Position numbers and translations under genes: made by a program | Part shown: in pieces, positions 8,802 to 17,025 of the stretch | Position numbering within the stretch: the stretch's first letter is position 1 | Layout: each line of letters begins with the position of its first letter | Notes under the pieces: model-generated | Databases searched by the model: none | What the model was told of the DNA's origin: nothing | Seen by the model: only the letters and a program-made list of their open reading frames with translations | Assembly: GCA_965662735.1 (NCBI GenBank) | Contig: CBFIIU010000011.1 | Span: 8,104 to 72,103, forward strand | Length of the DNA: 64,000 bases | Direction of reading: 5' to 3' | Origin: JAYODZ01 sp965662735 | Lineage (GTDB): Bacteria; Pseudomonadota; Alphaproteobacteria; RS24

Positions 8802-9851
8802 TTATGGATATAACGGCAATTGTTCAAGAGCCGTCGTTTCATCAAAGCCAAACATAATATTCAAATTCTGAATGGCTTGACCACTTGAGCCCTTCACCAG
8901 ATTATCGAGCGCCGAGAATAAAATCACCCGCCCTTTTATACGATCCTCAAAAACGCCCAAGAGACACATATTCGACCCTCGGACATGGCGTGTCGCGGGT
9001 GACTGGCCCGCATCAACAACGTGAACAAATGGTTCATCCGCATATCGGTCCACAAGAGCTGCACGAATAGCATCGGCAGTCGTCTCGCCGGCACGACGCG
9101 CATAAACACTCACCAATTCACCCCGGTTCATGGGCACCAAATGCGGGGTAAAATTCACACATACTTCTCGCCCGCCGAGCCGAGCCAATTCTTGCTCAAT
9201 TTCGGGCGCATGCCGATGCGCGGCCACACCATAAGGGTGTAAACCTTCAGCAACCTCCGAGAACAGGTTCTGTTCTTTTAAGCTCCGTCCGGCGCCGGTC
9301 ACACCCGATTTGGCATCAATGATTAAATCCTCGAGGTCGATCAGTTTGCGCTCGACCAAGGGCAGCAAAACAGTGAGCGCCGCCGTTGGGTAACAGCCTG
9401 GGCATGCCACCAGCCGCGCCTTCCGGATGCCGTCGCGATAATGCTCCGACAGACCGTAGACAGCATCTTGCAATAGATCTGTGGCCTCATGATGCCGCCC
9501 ATACCATTGGGCATAGACAGATGGATCGCGCAACCGAAAGTCTGCTGACATATCGATGATCCGAACATGCTCGGGCAAGGTTCGAATAATATCTTGCGCG
9601 GTGCCATGCGGCAGTCCGCATAAGACGGCATCCACTTCCGACCACTTCACGTCTTCAGCACGTTGCATCAGCGGCAATTTTAGGCTCGCATATTGAGGAT
9701 ACAGATCGCCAAAGGCTTTGCCAGCATGTTGGTTGGCCGTCAGGGCAACAATATCGACATTCGGATGCCGCGCCAGAAGGCGAACAGCATCAGCGCCTGT
9801 ATATCCAGACGCTCCAATGATCCCCACTCTAATTTTCGTTTGAAGTGTCAT
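8802..9851 (-). CDS. argC: N-acetyl-gamma-glutamyl-phosphate reductase ArgC
   Basis: NADPH-dependent reduction of N-acetylglutamyl phosphate in arginine synthesis. The nucleotide motif GIIGASGYTGADAVRLL is at the N-terminus and the catalytic cysteine lies in VACPGCYPTAA. The His-containing RHAPEIEQEL region follows. Length (349) fits the long ArgC type. I chose the ATG at 9851; an upstream TTG at 9857 adds only two residues. It follows fabZ by 38 bp on the same strand. Confidence 0.95.
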   Translation of the reverse strand: MTLQTKIRVGIIGASGYTGADAVRLLARHPNVDIVALTANQHAGKAFGDLYPQYASLKLPLMQRAEDVKWSEVDAVLCGLPHGTAQDIIRTLPEHVRIIDMSADFRLRDPSVYAQWYGRHHEATDLLQDAVYGLSEHYRDGIRKARLVACPGCYPTAALTVLLPLVERKLIDLEDLIIDAKSGVTGAGRSLKEQNLFSEVAEGLHPYGVAAHRHAPEIEQELARLGGREVCVNFTPHLVPMNRGELVSVYARRAGETTADAIRAALVDRYADEPFVHVVDAGQSPATRHVRGSNMCLLGVFEDRIKGRVILFSALDNLVKGSSGQAIQNLNIMFGFDETTALEQLPLYP

Positions 9852-9889
9852 ACTCAATTCTCGTTCGCGCGCCCCAATGGGGATTTCGA

Positions 9890-10357
9890 CTACTTCTGGT
9901 CTCCAACATACATGGCCATAACTTCCGCCTCGGCCGCAATTTTGTCGCCCACCTTTGCCACGCAGGCAAACTTGTAGGCCATCCGCCTTTGGTTCACTTT
10001 CTCAACATGGATCCGCATCTGGTCGCCCGGCAGTACGGGGTTCCGAAAACGAGCCTTGTCAATCGACATGAAATAGACCGAGTCCGCCGCAAAATCTGCC
10101 ATTGTTTTGCGAAGATGAGAAATCACCAAAATTGCGGCGGCCTGCGCCATCGCCTCCACAATCAAAACCCCAGGGAAAATTGGTTTTTCTGGAAAGTGCC
10201 CGGTAAACCAGGGTTCCGATGCCGTTACATTTTTAATCCCAACAGCGCTCTGGTCGTCAACCATATCCTCAACGCGGTCTATGAGCAAAAACGGGTAACG
10301 GTGCGGAAGCATGGTTTGAATATCCATAATGTCCACACTATTTGGCATTTTCGTCAT
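9890..10357 (-). CDS. fabZ: 3-hydroxyacyl-ACP dehydratase FabZ
   Basis: Dehydrates 3-hydroxyacyl-ACP in fatty acid elongation. The hot-dog fold signature is clear: LPHRYPFLLIDRV, then the active-site stretch GHFPEKPIFPGVLIVEAMAQ with catalytic His and Glu. Length (155) is normal. A GGAGA ribosome site precedes ATG 10357. Its place is odd: in most alphaproteobacteria fabZ sits in the lpxD-fabZ-lpxA lipid A cluster, whereas here it lies between rpsI and argC. It could be a second copy or a relocated single copy. Confidence 0.95.
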   Translation of the reverse strand: MTKMPNSVDIMDIQTMLPHRYPFLLIDRVEDMVDDQSAVGIKNVTASEPWFTGHFPEKPIFPGVLIVEAMAQAAAILVISHLRKTMADFAADSVYFMSIDKARFRNPVLPGDQMRIHVEKVNQRRMAYKFACVAKVGDKIAAEAEVMAMYVGDQK

Positions 10358-10450
10358 ATCTGCTCTCCAGTTTTTCAGTCTAATTGGTGCTTAAGGTGTG
10401 CCATTTCAGGCTCTTACGCGCTCATCACTACGCCTAACACTATAACTAAG

Positions 10451-10473
10451 AAAAAGGGGCCCGCTAAGGCCCC
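10451..10473 (-). terminator. Rho-independent terminator after rpsI
   Basis: On the minus strand GGGGCC-TTAGCG-GGCCCC is followed at once by TTTTTC. It lies 21 bp after the rpsI stop and separates the ribosomal operon from fabZ-argC. Confidence 0.75.
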
Positions 10474-10493
10474 CTGAAAATTGTTGAATTTCC

Positions 10494-10982
10494 TTAGCGT
10501 TTTGAGAACTGGAAGCTTCGACGCGCTTTCGCTCGGCCGTATTTCTTACGTTCCACGACACGCGAGTCGCGCGTGAGGAAACCGCCTTGCTTCAGCACAG
10601 GGCGCAAATCGGGCTCGTAATAGGTCAACGCCTTAGACAAGCCATGCCGTACGGCCCCTGCTTGCCCCGACAATCCACCACCGGTTACAGTCGCAACCAC
10701 ATCATACTGATCCAAGCGGCCTGCCGCGACCAGAGGTTGGCGCAGGATCATCCGCAAGACAGGGCGCGCAAAATAGGTTGTCTCTTCCGTGCCATTGACC
10801 GTAATCCGACCAGCGCCCGGCTTAATCCAAACGCGGGCAATCGCATTTTTCCGCTTACCCGTTGCGTAGGCGCGGCCTTGCGCATCAACTTTTTTTTCAG
10901 CTTTTGTAGCAACAGAAGCCTCTGTAGGCGCAGCCTCTTGCCCAAGCGCTTCACCCAAATTTTCTAGAGTTGTCTCTGACAT
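10494..10982 (-). CDS. rpsI: 30S ribosomal protein S9
   Basis: Small-subunit protein whose C-terminal tail reaches the P-site tRNA. The S9 core begins at YATGKRKNAIARVWIKPG and ends with the basic GRAKARRSFQFSKR tail. About 36 residues of acidic, Ala-rich extension precede the core, as in many alphaproteobacterial S9 proteins. It starts 5 bp after the rplM stop and forms the universal rplM-rpsI operon. Confidence 0.98.
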   Translation of the reverse strand: MSETTLENLGEALGQEAAPTEASVATKAEKKVDAQGRAYATGKRKNAIARVWIKPGAGRITVNGTEETTYFARPVLRMILRQPLVAAGRLDQYDVVATVTGGGLSGQAGAVRHGLSKALTYYEPDLRPVLKQGGFLTRDSRVVERKKYGRAKARRSFQFSKR

Positions 10983-10987
10983 GGACG

Positions 10988-11446
10988 CTACCTCACATTC
11001 TTATTGTTCATCGCCGCAACATCTAGTGCCTCGGGCGATTGAGCTTCATGGGGATGCTCTGTGCCGGCATAGATCCGCAGATTGGATAATTGCTGGCGCG
11101 TTAATGGCCCACCGGGCATCATCCGCTTCACTGCGAGCTGAAGCACTCTTTCAGGATTACGCCCTTCGAGCACCTTTGCAGGGGTCGTTTCTTTAATGCC
11201 ACCAGGATATCCCGTGTGACGATAATAAACTTTGTCCTGCCGCTTCTTGCCGGTGAATTTAACTTTTTCGGCGTTAATCACCACCACATTATCCCCACAA
11301 TCCATATGCGGCGTAAATGTTGGCAAATGCTTACCGCGCAAACGCGTGGCAATGATTGCCGCCAAACGGCCAACAACCATATTTTCTGCATCGATCAATA
11401 CCCACTTCTTATTGATATCTGCAGGTTTTGCTGAATAGGTTTTCAT
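10988..11446 (-). CDS. rplM: 50S ribosomal protein L13
   Basis: Early-assembly large-subunit protein. The full L13 sequence is present: WVLIDAENMVVGRLA, GDNVVVINAEKV, YRHTGYPGGIK and RMMPGGPLTRQQLSNLRIYAG. Length (152) is normal. It is the first gene of rplM-rpsI and has a well-formed sigma70-type promoter about 75 bp upstream. Confidence 0.98.
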   Translation of the reverse strand: MKTYSAKPADINKKWVLIDAENMVVGRLAAIIATRLRGKHLPTFTPHMDCGDNVVVINAEKVKFTGKKRQDKVYYRHTGYPGGIKETTPAKVLEGRNPERVLQLAVKRMMPGGPLTRQQLSNLRIYAGTEHPHEAQSPEALDVAAMNNKNVR

Positions 11447-11521
11447 TTATAAACCTCTGTCAAAAGCTCAAACACAATCTCGATACAAGCGCGATAAGCA
11501 CATGTCGCGAAGACTGCGCGT

Positions 11522-11550
11522 CTTATACGGAAAAGCAGGCACCTGCGCAA
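11522..11550 (-). promoter_or_regulatory. Predicted sigma70 promoter for rplM-rpsI
   Basis: On the minus strand TTGCGC (11550-11545) is followed after exactly 17 bp by TATAAG (11527-11522). Expected start near 11515, leaving a leader of about 70 nt before the rplM ATG. Confidence 0.7.
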
Positions 11551-11602
11551 TGCCTATTTTCAGGGTAAGAATAAAAAAACTGAATTTTATCAGTCGCTTA
11601 AA

Positions 11603-11626
11603 AATACGGTATCATTTTACCGTATT
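11603..11626 (-). terminator. Rho-independent terminator after ctaA
   Basis: A perfect 9-bp inverted repeat, AATACGGTA and TACCGTATT, with a 6-base loop starts 7 bp past the ctaA stop. On the minus strand it ends in TTTTT. The stem is AT-rich, so efficiency is uncertain. The short A-run on the other side means it could act weakly on plus-strand transcripts too. Confidence 0.65.
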
Positions 11627-11632
11627 AAAACT

Positions 11633-12700
11633 TCATGAATTCAGGCCGGAACGCGGCGTGTATCGTAAATTGAAGAAGTGCCACAACACACCACCCAACA
11701 GCACAACCGCCATAATTTGGTGCAAGCCCCCCAAAAGCAAGGGAACACTGTGCAGAACCGTGAAAATACCGATGGTCGCTTGCACGCTGACCAAGCCCAA
11801 AATCAGCAAAGCAGAGCGTCGAATGCGCCAAGAGGTGCGCACAATAAAGCAATGTATCGCCTCAAGCACGACAGCCAGAACCAATAAATAGGCCATCATT
11901 CTGTGATTAAATTGAATGGTGAGATGGTGCTCAAAGGCGTCGCTCACCCCGCCCGTTAATCCATACAGGGCGTCGGGCACCCACTGCCCATCCAATAAAG
12001 GCCAGGTATTGTAGGTGAAACCTGCATCGGTCCCAGCAACAAAGCCACCCAGCAAAGATTGCATGAACACGAGCACCACCAAGACGCCTCCAAAAGCGAC
12101 ACGGGCGCCACTATAAGGCATTACGGCGCCGTAAATTCGAAGCCGCATGGCCAACCACAGCGCATAACTGAATATGACCAACGCCAATCCCAAATGCGCC
12201 ACCAACCGGTACTGACTGACATCCACCCGATCCACCAAGCCGCTTGAAACCATATACCAGCCCATCGCACCTTGCAGGCCACCAAGAACAAACAGAACAA
12301 TCAGGGGCACAACAAGTTGCCGCGAAATATAGCCGTTCCACCAAAAAAGCAGGAATGGAATCAAAAATGCGAGACCGATGATCCGACCGAGGAAACGATG
12401 GGCCCACTCCCACCAATAAATGAACTTAAATTCATCGAGGGACATGCCTTTATTGATCAAATGATATTCTGGAATTTGCCGGTATTTATCAAAGGCGACC
12501 AACCAATCCTGTTCATTAAGCGGCGGAATGGCCCCTAAGATCGGCAACCATTCAGTGATCGATAATCCACTATCCGTCAGGCGCGTAAAGCCACCCACGC
12601 CAACCATCACCAGGACGAGACCGGCAATGGCAAAAAGCCACAAGGCCACCATTCGTTCTGCGTGCCGCGAGATAGAATGCGTAGGATCGAACATAGCCAT
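11633..12700 (-). CDS. ctaA: Heme A synthase (CtaA/COX15)
   Basis: Membrane enzyme that oxidises the C8 methyl of heme O to give heme A for aa3-type cytochrome oxidase. It has about eight transmembrane segments and the conserved motifs GGFTRLTDSGLSITEW, EWAHRFLGR and FNHRMMAYLL, with the heme-ligating histidines. It lacks the extracellular Cys pair of Bacillus CtaA, as is usual for the proteobacterial/mitochondrial type. Length is 355. It is divergent from the DUF2842 gene. Its presence implies an aa3-type terminal oxidase in this organism. Confidence 0.96.
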   Translation of the reverse strand: MAMFDPTHSISRHAERMVALWLFAIAGLVLVMVGVGGFTRLTDSGLSITEWLPILGAIPPLNEQDWLVAFDKYRQIPEYHLINKGMSLDEFKFIYWWEWAHRFLGRIIGLAFLIPFLLFWWNGYISRQLVVPLIVLFVLGGLQGAMGWYMVSSGLVDRVDVSQYRLVAHLGLALVIFSYALWLAMRLRIYGAVMPYSGARVAFGGVLVVLVFMQSLLGGFVAGTDAGFTYNTWPLLDGQWVPDALYGLTGGVSDAFEHHLTIQFNHRMMAYLLVLAVVLEAIHCFIVRTSWRIRRSALLILGLVSVQATIGIFTVLHSVPLLLGGLHQIMAVVLLGGVLWHFFNLRYTPRSGLNS

Positions 12701-12827
12701 TTTATATCACAGCCCGCCCCCGCCGAAATTGCGACCAAAGCGCACGATGTCTATGTTTTGAAGGTCAAGATGCCGCAGGCTGTGCGCGAGATCCGAACCA
12801 TGCTAAGAAGGCCCGGAGGAGTTACCC

Positions 12828-13100
12828 ATGCCCAATGACGATCCCTTTTTGAAATCCAGTGCGACACCGCAAAGGCGGGCGCCTCTTTTGCCGCTTCGTT
12901 TGCGCAAATTTATCGGGATGTGCTTATTGCTGGTCGTGCTGATCGTGTATGCACTTGTGATCATGGTGATCGCCACCAGCGTATGGGTTCCGAGCAACGG
13001 GTTTGTCGAATTTATCTTCTATCTTGTGACCGGCCTTGCGTGGACCATTCCCGCTGGCGCGATTATTTGGTGGATGCAACGACCTGATGCGCCCCACTAA
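12828..13100 (+). CDS. DUF2842 small membrane protein
   Basis: A 90-residue protein with a basic N-terminus and two transmembrane helices (LRKFIGMCLLLVVLIVYALV and the FIFYLVTGLAWTIPAGAIIWW segment), matching the DUF2842 family found almost only in alphaproteobacteria. A strong GGAGGAG ribosome site precedes ATG 12828. The function of the family is unknown. It is divergent from ctaA, and the 127-bp gap presumably carries both promoters. Confidence 0.85.
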   Translation: MPNDDPFLKSSATPQRRAPLLPLRLRKFIGMCLLLVVLIVYALVIMVIATSVWVPSNGFVEFIFYLVTGLAWTIPAGAIIWWMQRPDAPH

Positions 13101-13121
13101 CTCGCGGATTAATCGGCTTAT

Positions 13122-13202
13122 TTAGTCAACACGCCCATAGGTGGTGAGGTTGAGGATCACAATAACAACAATAAATAAAGCGATCGGCAAAATCGATGAC
13201 AT
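13122..13202 (-). CDS. 26-residue single-span membrane peptide
   Basis: A short ORF, ATG at 13202-13200 to TAA at 13124-13122, reading MSSILPIALFIVVIVILNLT then TYGRVD. An AAGGAAAGG ribosome site lies 8-9 bases upstream. One hydrophobic helix is followed by a short polar tail ending GRVD. I recall similar tiny peptides ending in a GR-V/I-D-like tail in other alphaproteobacteria, but cannot run the comparison here. It lies 43 bp downstream of tRNA-Pro on the same strand and is too short for usual gene callers. Function unknown. Confidence 0.65.
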   Translation of the reverse strand: MSSILPIALFIVVIVILNLTTYGRVD

Positions 13203-13245
13203 ATAAATGGCCTTTCCTTGCGACGCGCAAAACGCGTTGACTTAA

Positions 13246-13322
13246 TGGTCGGAGTGGCCGGATTTGAACCGACGACCCCTTGTCCCCCAGACAAGTGCGC
13301 TACCGGGCTGCGCTACACTCCG
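13246..13322 (-). tRNA. tRNA-Pro (anticodon GGG)
   Basis: A 77-nt cloverleaf with CCA encoded. The acceptor stem is CGGAGTG with CACTCCG. The anticodon arm CTTGT-CTGGGGG-ACAAG gives GGG. The T loop reads TTCAAAT. Confidence 0.96.
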
Positions 13323-13373
13323 AATAACGGCTTTCTAAGAGGTTTGTTGGCACATAGCAACATCTTAGGCGGA

Positions 13374-13769
13374 TCAGTCTTGAAGATTTTTTAATCCGAG
13401 CCGATCAATTTCTTGTCGCGCCCGAACCAAGTTCTCCCGAATTTGGCGCAGCTTGGTCAAAGTCGTTAGGCGCCAACGGTCATCTTGATTTTGGGCCGGA
13501 CTGGTTTTGAGCTGTCGAATATAGTCGACGCCCCGGTCGGCCACTAATTTTTGAACCCCCTTTATGGTCATGCCCTCATTTTTAAGGAGGTCATGGAGGC
13601 TTTGGATAAATTGAATATCCTCAGGTCGATACAGGCGTCGGCCGCGCGGGTTCTTGATCGGCTGAATTTGCGGAAACTTGCCCTCCCAAAACCGCAAGAC
13701 ATGCGGCTGCAGGTCGAGCATGCGCGCGACTTCACCAATTGTTTTATAGGCTGATGGAGACTTTTCCAT
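13374..13769 (-). CDS. MerR-family transcriptional regulator downstream of ihfA
   Basis: A 131-residue MerR-type DNA-binding protein. The helix-turn-helix and wing read YKTIGEVARMLDLQPHVLRF and RRLYRPEDIQFIQSLHDLL. The C-terminal part is a short helical dimerisation arm without effector-binding cysteines, so no metal or redox ligand is evident. ATG at 13769 is preferred to a TTG 12 bp upstream. It follows ihfA in the plsX-fabH-ihfA-merR order conserved in alphaproteobacteria. Target genes are unknown. Confidence 0.88.
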   Translation of the reverse strand: MEKSPSAYKTIGEVARMLDLQPHVLRFWEGKFPQIQPIKNPRGRRLYRPEDIQFIQSLHDLLKNEGMTIKGVQKLVADRGVDYIRQLKTSPAQNQDDRWRLTTLTKLRQIRENLVRARQEIDRLGLKNLQD

Positions 13770-13832
13770 GACTGTTCTCAATCATCAAAAACATAGCTCA
13801 ATTCCTGCGCGAGGAATATTAACTGCCATGTA

Positions 13833-14132
13833 TTATGATGGTCGGCGATTAATCCGATCCTTTAGCACATGGCTGGGACGGAAAGACAGCACACGCCGCG
13901 GCGTGATCATCACTTCCTGTCCCGTTTTAGGATTGCGTCCTATCCGGGCGCGCTTGTCCCGCAAGGTAAATGAACCAAAAGAAGAGAGTTTTACATTTTC
14001 GCCAGAAACCAATGCGTTGGACACCGTCGCCAAAACTGCTTCGACAATATCTGCGGACTCGTTACGAGATAACCCGATCTCCCGTACGATCGCTTCGGCC
14101 AGATCGGCGCGTGTAACCGTTTTTTGAGACAT
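13833..14132 (-). CDS. ihfA: Integration host factor subunit alpha
   Basis: Half of the IHF heterodimer that bends DNA at WATCAANNNNTTR-type sites. At 99 residues it has the HU/IHF core: TRADLAEAIVREIGLSRNE, then GENVKLSSFGSFTLRDKRAR and the beta-arm GRNPKTGQEVMITPRRV. The ATG at 14132 is set by a GGAGG site 7 bases upstream; an earlier in-frame ATG would add ten residues foreign to the family. Confidence 0.96.
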   Translation of the reverse strand: MSQKTVTRADLAEAIVREIGLSRNESADIVEAVLATVSNALVSGENVKLSSFGSFTLRDKRARIGRNPKTGQEVMITPRRVLSFRPSHVLKDRINRRPS

Positions 14133-14215
14133 CCATACTCCTCCGAACCAAAAGCTAAGCACACTAAGTCCATTTACGGCAAGCGTTTTTTCATTTTAGT
14201 CGCAGGCTAAAATAT

Positions 14216-15178
14216 CTAAAAACGGAACAAGTTTCCGCCCCATGTCAATCCACCACCCATGGCTTCCGTCATGACGATCTGGCCCCGTTTGAGGCGCCCA
14301 TCTTGGCGCGCCGTCCACAGCGCCAAGGGAATGCTGGCGGCAGACGTATTTGCGTGCTCGGCCACGGTCAAAACGACTTTTTCATCCGGTAATCCGACTT
14401 TTTGCCCGACAGCTTTAATGATGCGGGCATTGGCTTGGTGGGGAACAAACCAGTCAATATCAGCGATCGTTAAGCCGGAGGAAGACAGGAGCGCACAAAT
14501 CGTTTCCGCAATATTTTCAATCGCATGCCGAAACACTTCCTTGCCCTGCATGGTTAAGTGCCCAACCTCATGATTATACGAAACCCCACCATCGACGCAC
14601 AGAAGATCGGCCTGCGCGCCATCGCACGCCAAGTGATGCCCGATAAACTGATCCTCATCGCTTGCACACACGATCATAGCCCCCGCGCCATCCCCAAACA
14701 ACACGGCGGTGCTGCGATCTTGCCAATTAATAATGCGGCTCATCGTTTCTGCACCAATGACCAGCACACAGGAGGCCGCACCTGACGCGACCATCGACTG
14801 GGCAATCGCCAATGCGTACACAAAGCCAGAGCACACCGCTTGAACATCGAAAGCGGGAATACCCGCACGGGCCGCAATTTTGTGTTGAATATAAGCCGCG
14901 GTCGCTGGAAAGGTCCGGTCGGGAGTGGTGGTCGCCACGATAATACAATCGATCTGATCAACCGTTAAACCCGCATCCGAGAGAGCACTGCGCGCCGCCG
15001 CCGCTCCGAGATCTGACGTTAACTCATCATTCGCTGCAATATGCCTTTGCAAGATTCCGGAGCGTGACGAGATCCACGCATCACTGGTGTTGAGAATTTT
15101 TGCTAGTGCATCATTTGTGGTCACGTTTGACGGAAGATATCCGCCAATACCAGCAATTCGGGCGCCAATCGATGTCAT
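14216..15178 (-). CDS. fabH: Beta-ketoacyl-ACP synthase III FabH
   Basis: Starts fatty acid synthesis by condensing acetyl-CoA with malonyl-ACP. The catalytic Cys is in FDVQAVCSGFVYAL. The His and Asn are in WFVPHQANARIIKAVG and VAEHANTSAASIPLAL. Length (320) is normal. It lies between plsX and ihfA on the same strand. Confidence 0.97.
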   Translation of the reverse strand: MTSIGARIAGIGGYLPSNVTTNDALAKILNTSDAWISSRSGILQRHIAANDELTSDLGAAAARSALSDAGLTVDQIDCIIVATTTPDRTFPATAAYIQHKIAARAGIPAFDVQAVCSGFVYALAIAQSMVASGAASCVLVIGAETMSRIINWQDRSTAVLFGDGAGAMIVCASDEDQFIGHHLACDGAQADLLCVDGGVSYNHEVGHLTMQGKEVFRHAIENIAETICALLSSSGLTIADIDWFVPHQANARIIKAVGQKVGLPDEKVVLTVAEHANTSAASIPLALWTARQDGRLKRGQIVMTEAMGGGLTWGGNLFRF

Positions 15179-15241
15179 GACAATCGCCTTTTCTGAAGCA
15201 ACGCCTTTGCCGAAATCCGTGTCGACACAAATGTTGCTGAA

Positions 15242-16300
15242 TTAGTCGAGCCTTTCAGCCCAAGCATTTTCAAGAAGTACGCGCATTTCTTCAACATCTT
15301 GGGAGATCGCATGGGCCATATCAGCTTTGGCAACTTCAACAGCCACCTCAACCGCCGAACAATAGCCGCCGACATCTGCGCTGCCATGGCTTTTGACGAC
15401 AATCCCGTTCACGCCCAAAAACATTCCACCATTCGAGGCATTGGGGTCGAGCTTCTCGCGCAACGCCGCAAAAGATCGATAAGCTAACAGATACCCGAGC
15501 TTTCCAAATAGGTTCGACGCCATCGACTCACGCAACATTGTGGCGAATTGTCGGGCCGTCCCTTCAGCGGTTTTCAGCGCGACATTTCCCGTAAACCCGT
15601 CCGTGACAACAACATCCGCATCCCCCCGGCCGATGCCATCACCTTCTACAAAACCAATAAAATTCAGATCGGATTCATGCAAAATGCCCGCCGCATCACG
15701 AATATTCTCCGATCCCTTCACATCTTCCACGCCCACATTCAAAATGCCAATGCGGGGTCGAGAAAAGCCTAAAACGCATCGCGCATAGGCTTGGCCCATA
15801 ATCGCAAATTGCACATATTGCGCGGGCGTAATGTCAATGGTTGCTCCGACATCCAACACCACGCACTCTCCCTTAAGGGTTGGCCAAATCGCCGCCAAGG
15901 CGGGGCGTTCAATGCCAGGAATGGTTCGCAAAATGACTTTGGACATGGCCATTAAAGCACCGGTGTTTCCCGCCGATACAGCGGCCTGCGCCTCTCCGTT
16001 TTTGACCGCCTCAATGGCCTGCCACATCGAGCTCTCACGTCGGCCGCGGCGAACCGCAGCGCCAGGCTTTTCATCCATCGTAATCGCCACATCACAATGC
16101 GACACGGTCGAGCGATTATGCAAAATTGGGAAGCGGTCAAAAACAGGCCGCACTATTTCTTCTTGGCCAAAAATCAAAAAACGGACGTCTGGATGCAATT
16201 CGCTGGCTTGCGCCAGGGCCGGTAACACTGTCCCGGGACCATTGTCGCCCCCCATGGCATCCACACTAATTATATTTTGGTTAACCAAAATAACCCTCAT
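15242..16300 (-). CDS. plsX: Phosphate acyltransferase PlsX
   Basis: Makes acyl-phosphate from acyl-ACP for phospholipid synthesis. The family start ISVDAMGGDNGPGTVLPAL, then GNTGALMAMS and SHGSADVGGYCSAVEVA are clear. The start is ambiguous. ATG 16300 lacks a good ribosome site, while a TTG at 16288 has GAGGG five bases upstream and gives a length closer to the family. A 20-bp perfect palindrome overlaps this start region. Downstream fabH completes the usual plsX-fabH pair. Confidence 0.95.
   Translation of the reverse strand: MRVILVNQNIISVDAMGGDNGPGTVLPALAQASELHPDVRFLIFGQEEIVRPVFDRFPILHNRSTVSHCDVAITMDEKPGAAVRRGRRESSMWQAIEAVKNGEAQAAVSAGNTGALMAMSKVILRTIPGIERPALAAIWPTLKGECVVLDVGATIDITPAQYVQFAIMGQAYARCVLGFSRPRIGILNVGVEDVKGSENIRDAAGILHESDLNFIGFVEGDGIGRGDADVVVTDGFTGNVALKTAEGTARQFATMLRESMASNLFGKLGYLLAYRSFAALREKLDPNASNGGMFLGVNGIVVKSHGSADVGGYCSAVEVAVEVAKADMAHAISQDVEEMRVLLENAWAERLD
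16273..16292. promoter_or_regulatory. 20-bp perfect palindrome at the plsX start
   Basis: TATTTTGGTTAACCAAAATA is fully self-complementary and covers the alternative TTG start of plsX. Palindromes of this size can be operators for dimeric regulators, and fatty-acid genes are often so controlled. It is also inside possible coding sequence, so chance is not excluded. Confidence 0.4.
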
Positions 16301-16382
16301 AAACTAAAGAACGAACCGCCCCTGCGCCTCGCGTGAAATTTCGCAGAAGATGCGACATTTCGTCAGCTAAGACAAGTTTACA

Positions 16383-16916
16383 TCAGCTATTTTTTTTCAA
16401 GGTCTCGAGAACCGCAAATGGTGAAGCGGGCGCCTCCAATCCGAGCTCGGCAGCATGATCTGACGTGAGGGCGACGCCATCCGCGCGCGGGTATAGAGGA
16501 ATTTCAAGCGCAAATTCCTCAAGACAGACACCGCCAATCTCTGCCCCGTCGGCCGACATGAGTTCGGGAATATCGGCTTCAAGATCATCCGGATCCAGCC
16601 CCAATGATTGAATGTAGCTCTCCGGTTGAAATGAATGATCGATTGCAGCGTAAATTTCGGTGGTGACGGGTTCTAAACTGAGCGCACATGGCTGGATAAC
16701 GGACCCCGTAACAGCCCCCACGGCACGTAACCCCTGCCCCTCACGCCGGATAGCGAGTTGCACGCGAACGCGAGAAACCTCTGACACACCAAACCGCTTG
16801 GCGAGGCGCACGCACACATCGTCCGCAAGGACTGTATCGACATGGTGCTCCTGATCACCCAACGCGCTGGGGTGAAGGATCAGACTGAATTCAAGCTCAG
16901 GAGATGTGTCAGACAT
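16383..16916 (-). CDS. DUF177 (YceD-like) protein
   Basis: About 177 residues of the YceD/DUF177 family, linked in other bacteria to 23S rRNA accumulation and usually next to plsX. The family Cys region reads GSVIQPCALSLEPV, and the acidic central part LDPDDLEADIPELM matches alphaproteobacterial members. I used the ATG at 16916; an upstream ATG adds nine unconserved residues. rpmF, its neighbour in many bacteria, is not present here. Confidence 0.88.
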   Translation of the reverse strand: MSDTSPELEFSLILHPSALGDQEHHVDTVLADDVCVRLAKRFGVSEVSRVRVQLAIRREGQGLRAVGAVTGSVIQPCALSLEPVTTEIYAAIDHSFQPESYIQSLGLDPDDLEADIPELMSADGAEIGGVCLEEFALEIPLYPRADGVALTSDHAAELGLEAPASPFAVLETLKKNS

Positions 16917-16966
16917 CGGTGAACATCCTCTATTCGTTGCCAACAGGTCGCGCTTCTTTTACGCGC

Positions 16967-17025
16967 GCTGATGGCTCATTTTATACGAGCTGATGGCTCA
17001 TTTTGTACAAGCTGATGGCTCAAGG
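16967..17025. repeat. 22-bp tandem repeat across the 3' end of the bc1 chaperone gene
   Basis: Two full copies and one partial copy of GCTGATGGCTCATTTTRTAC plus two bases. The period is not a multiple of three, so the copies are read in different frames, and the stop codon lies within one of them (16976-16978). Confidence 0.9.

Noticed and set aside
13833..14162. Longer ihfA from 14162
   Set aside because: GGAGG precedes ATG 14132, and the extra ten residues are absent from the IHF family.
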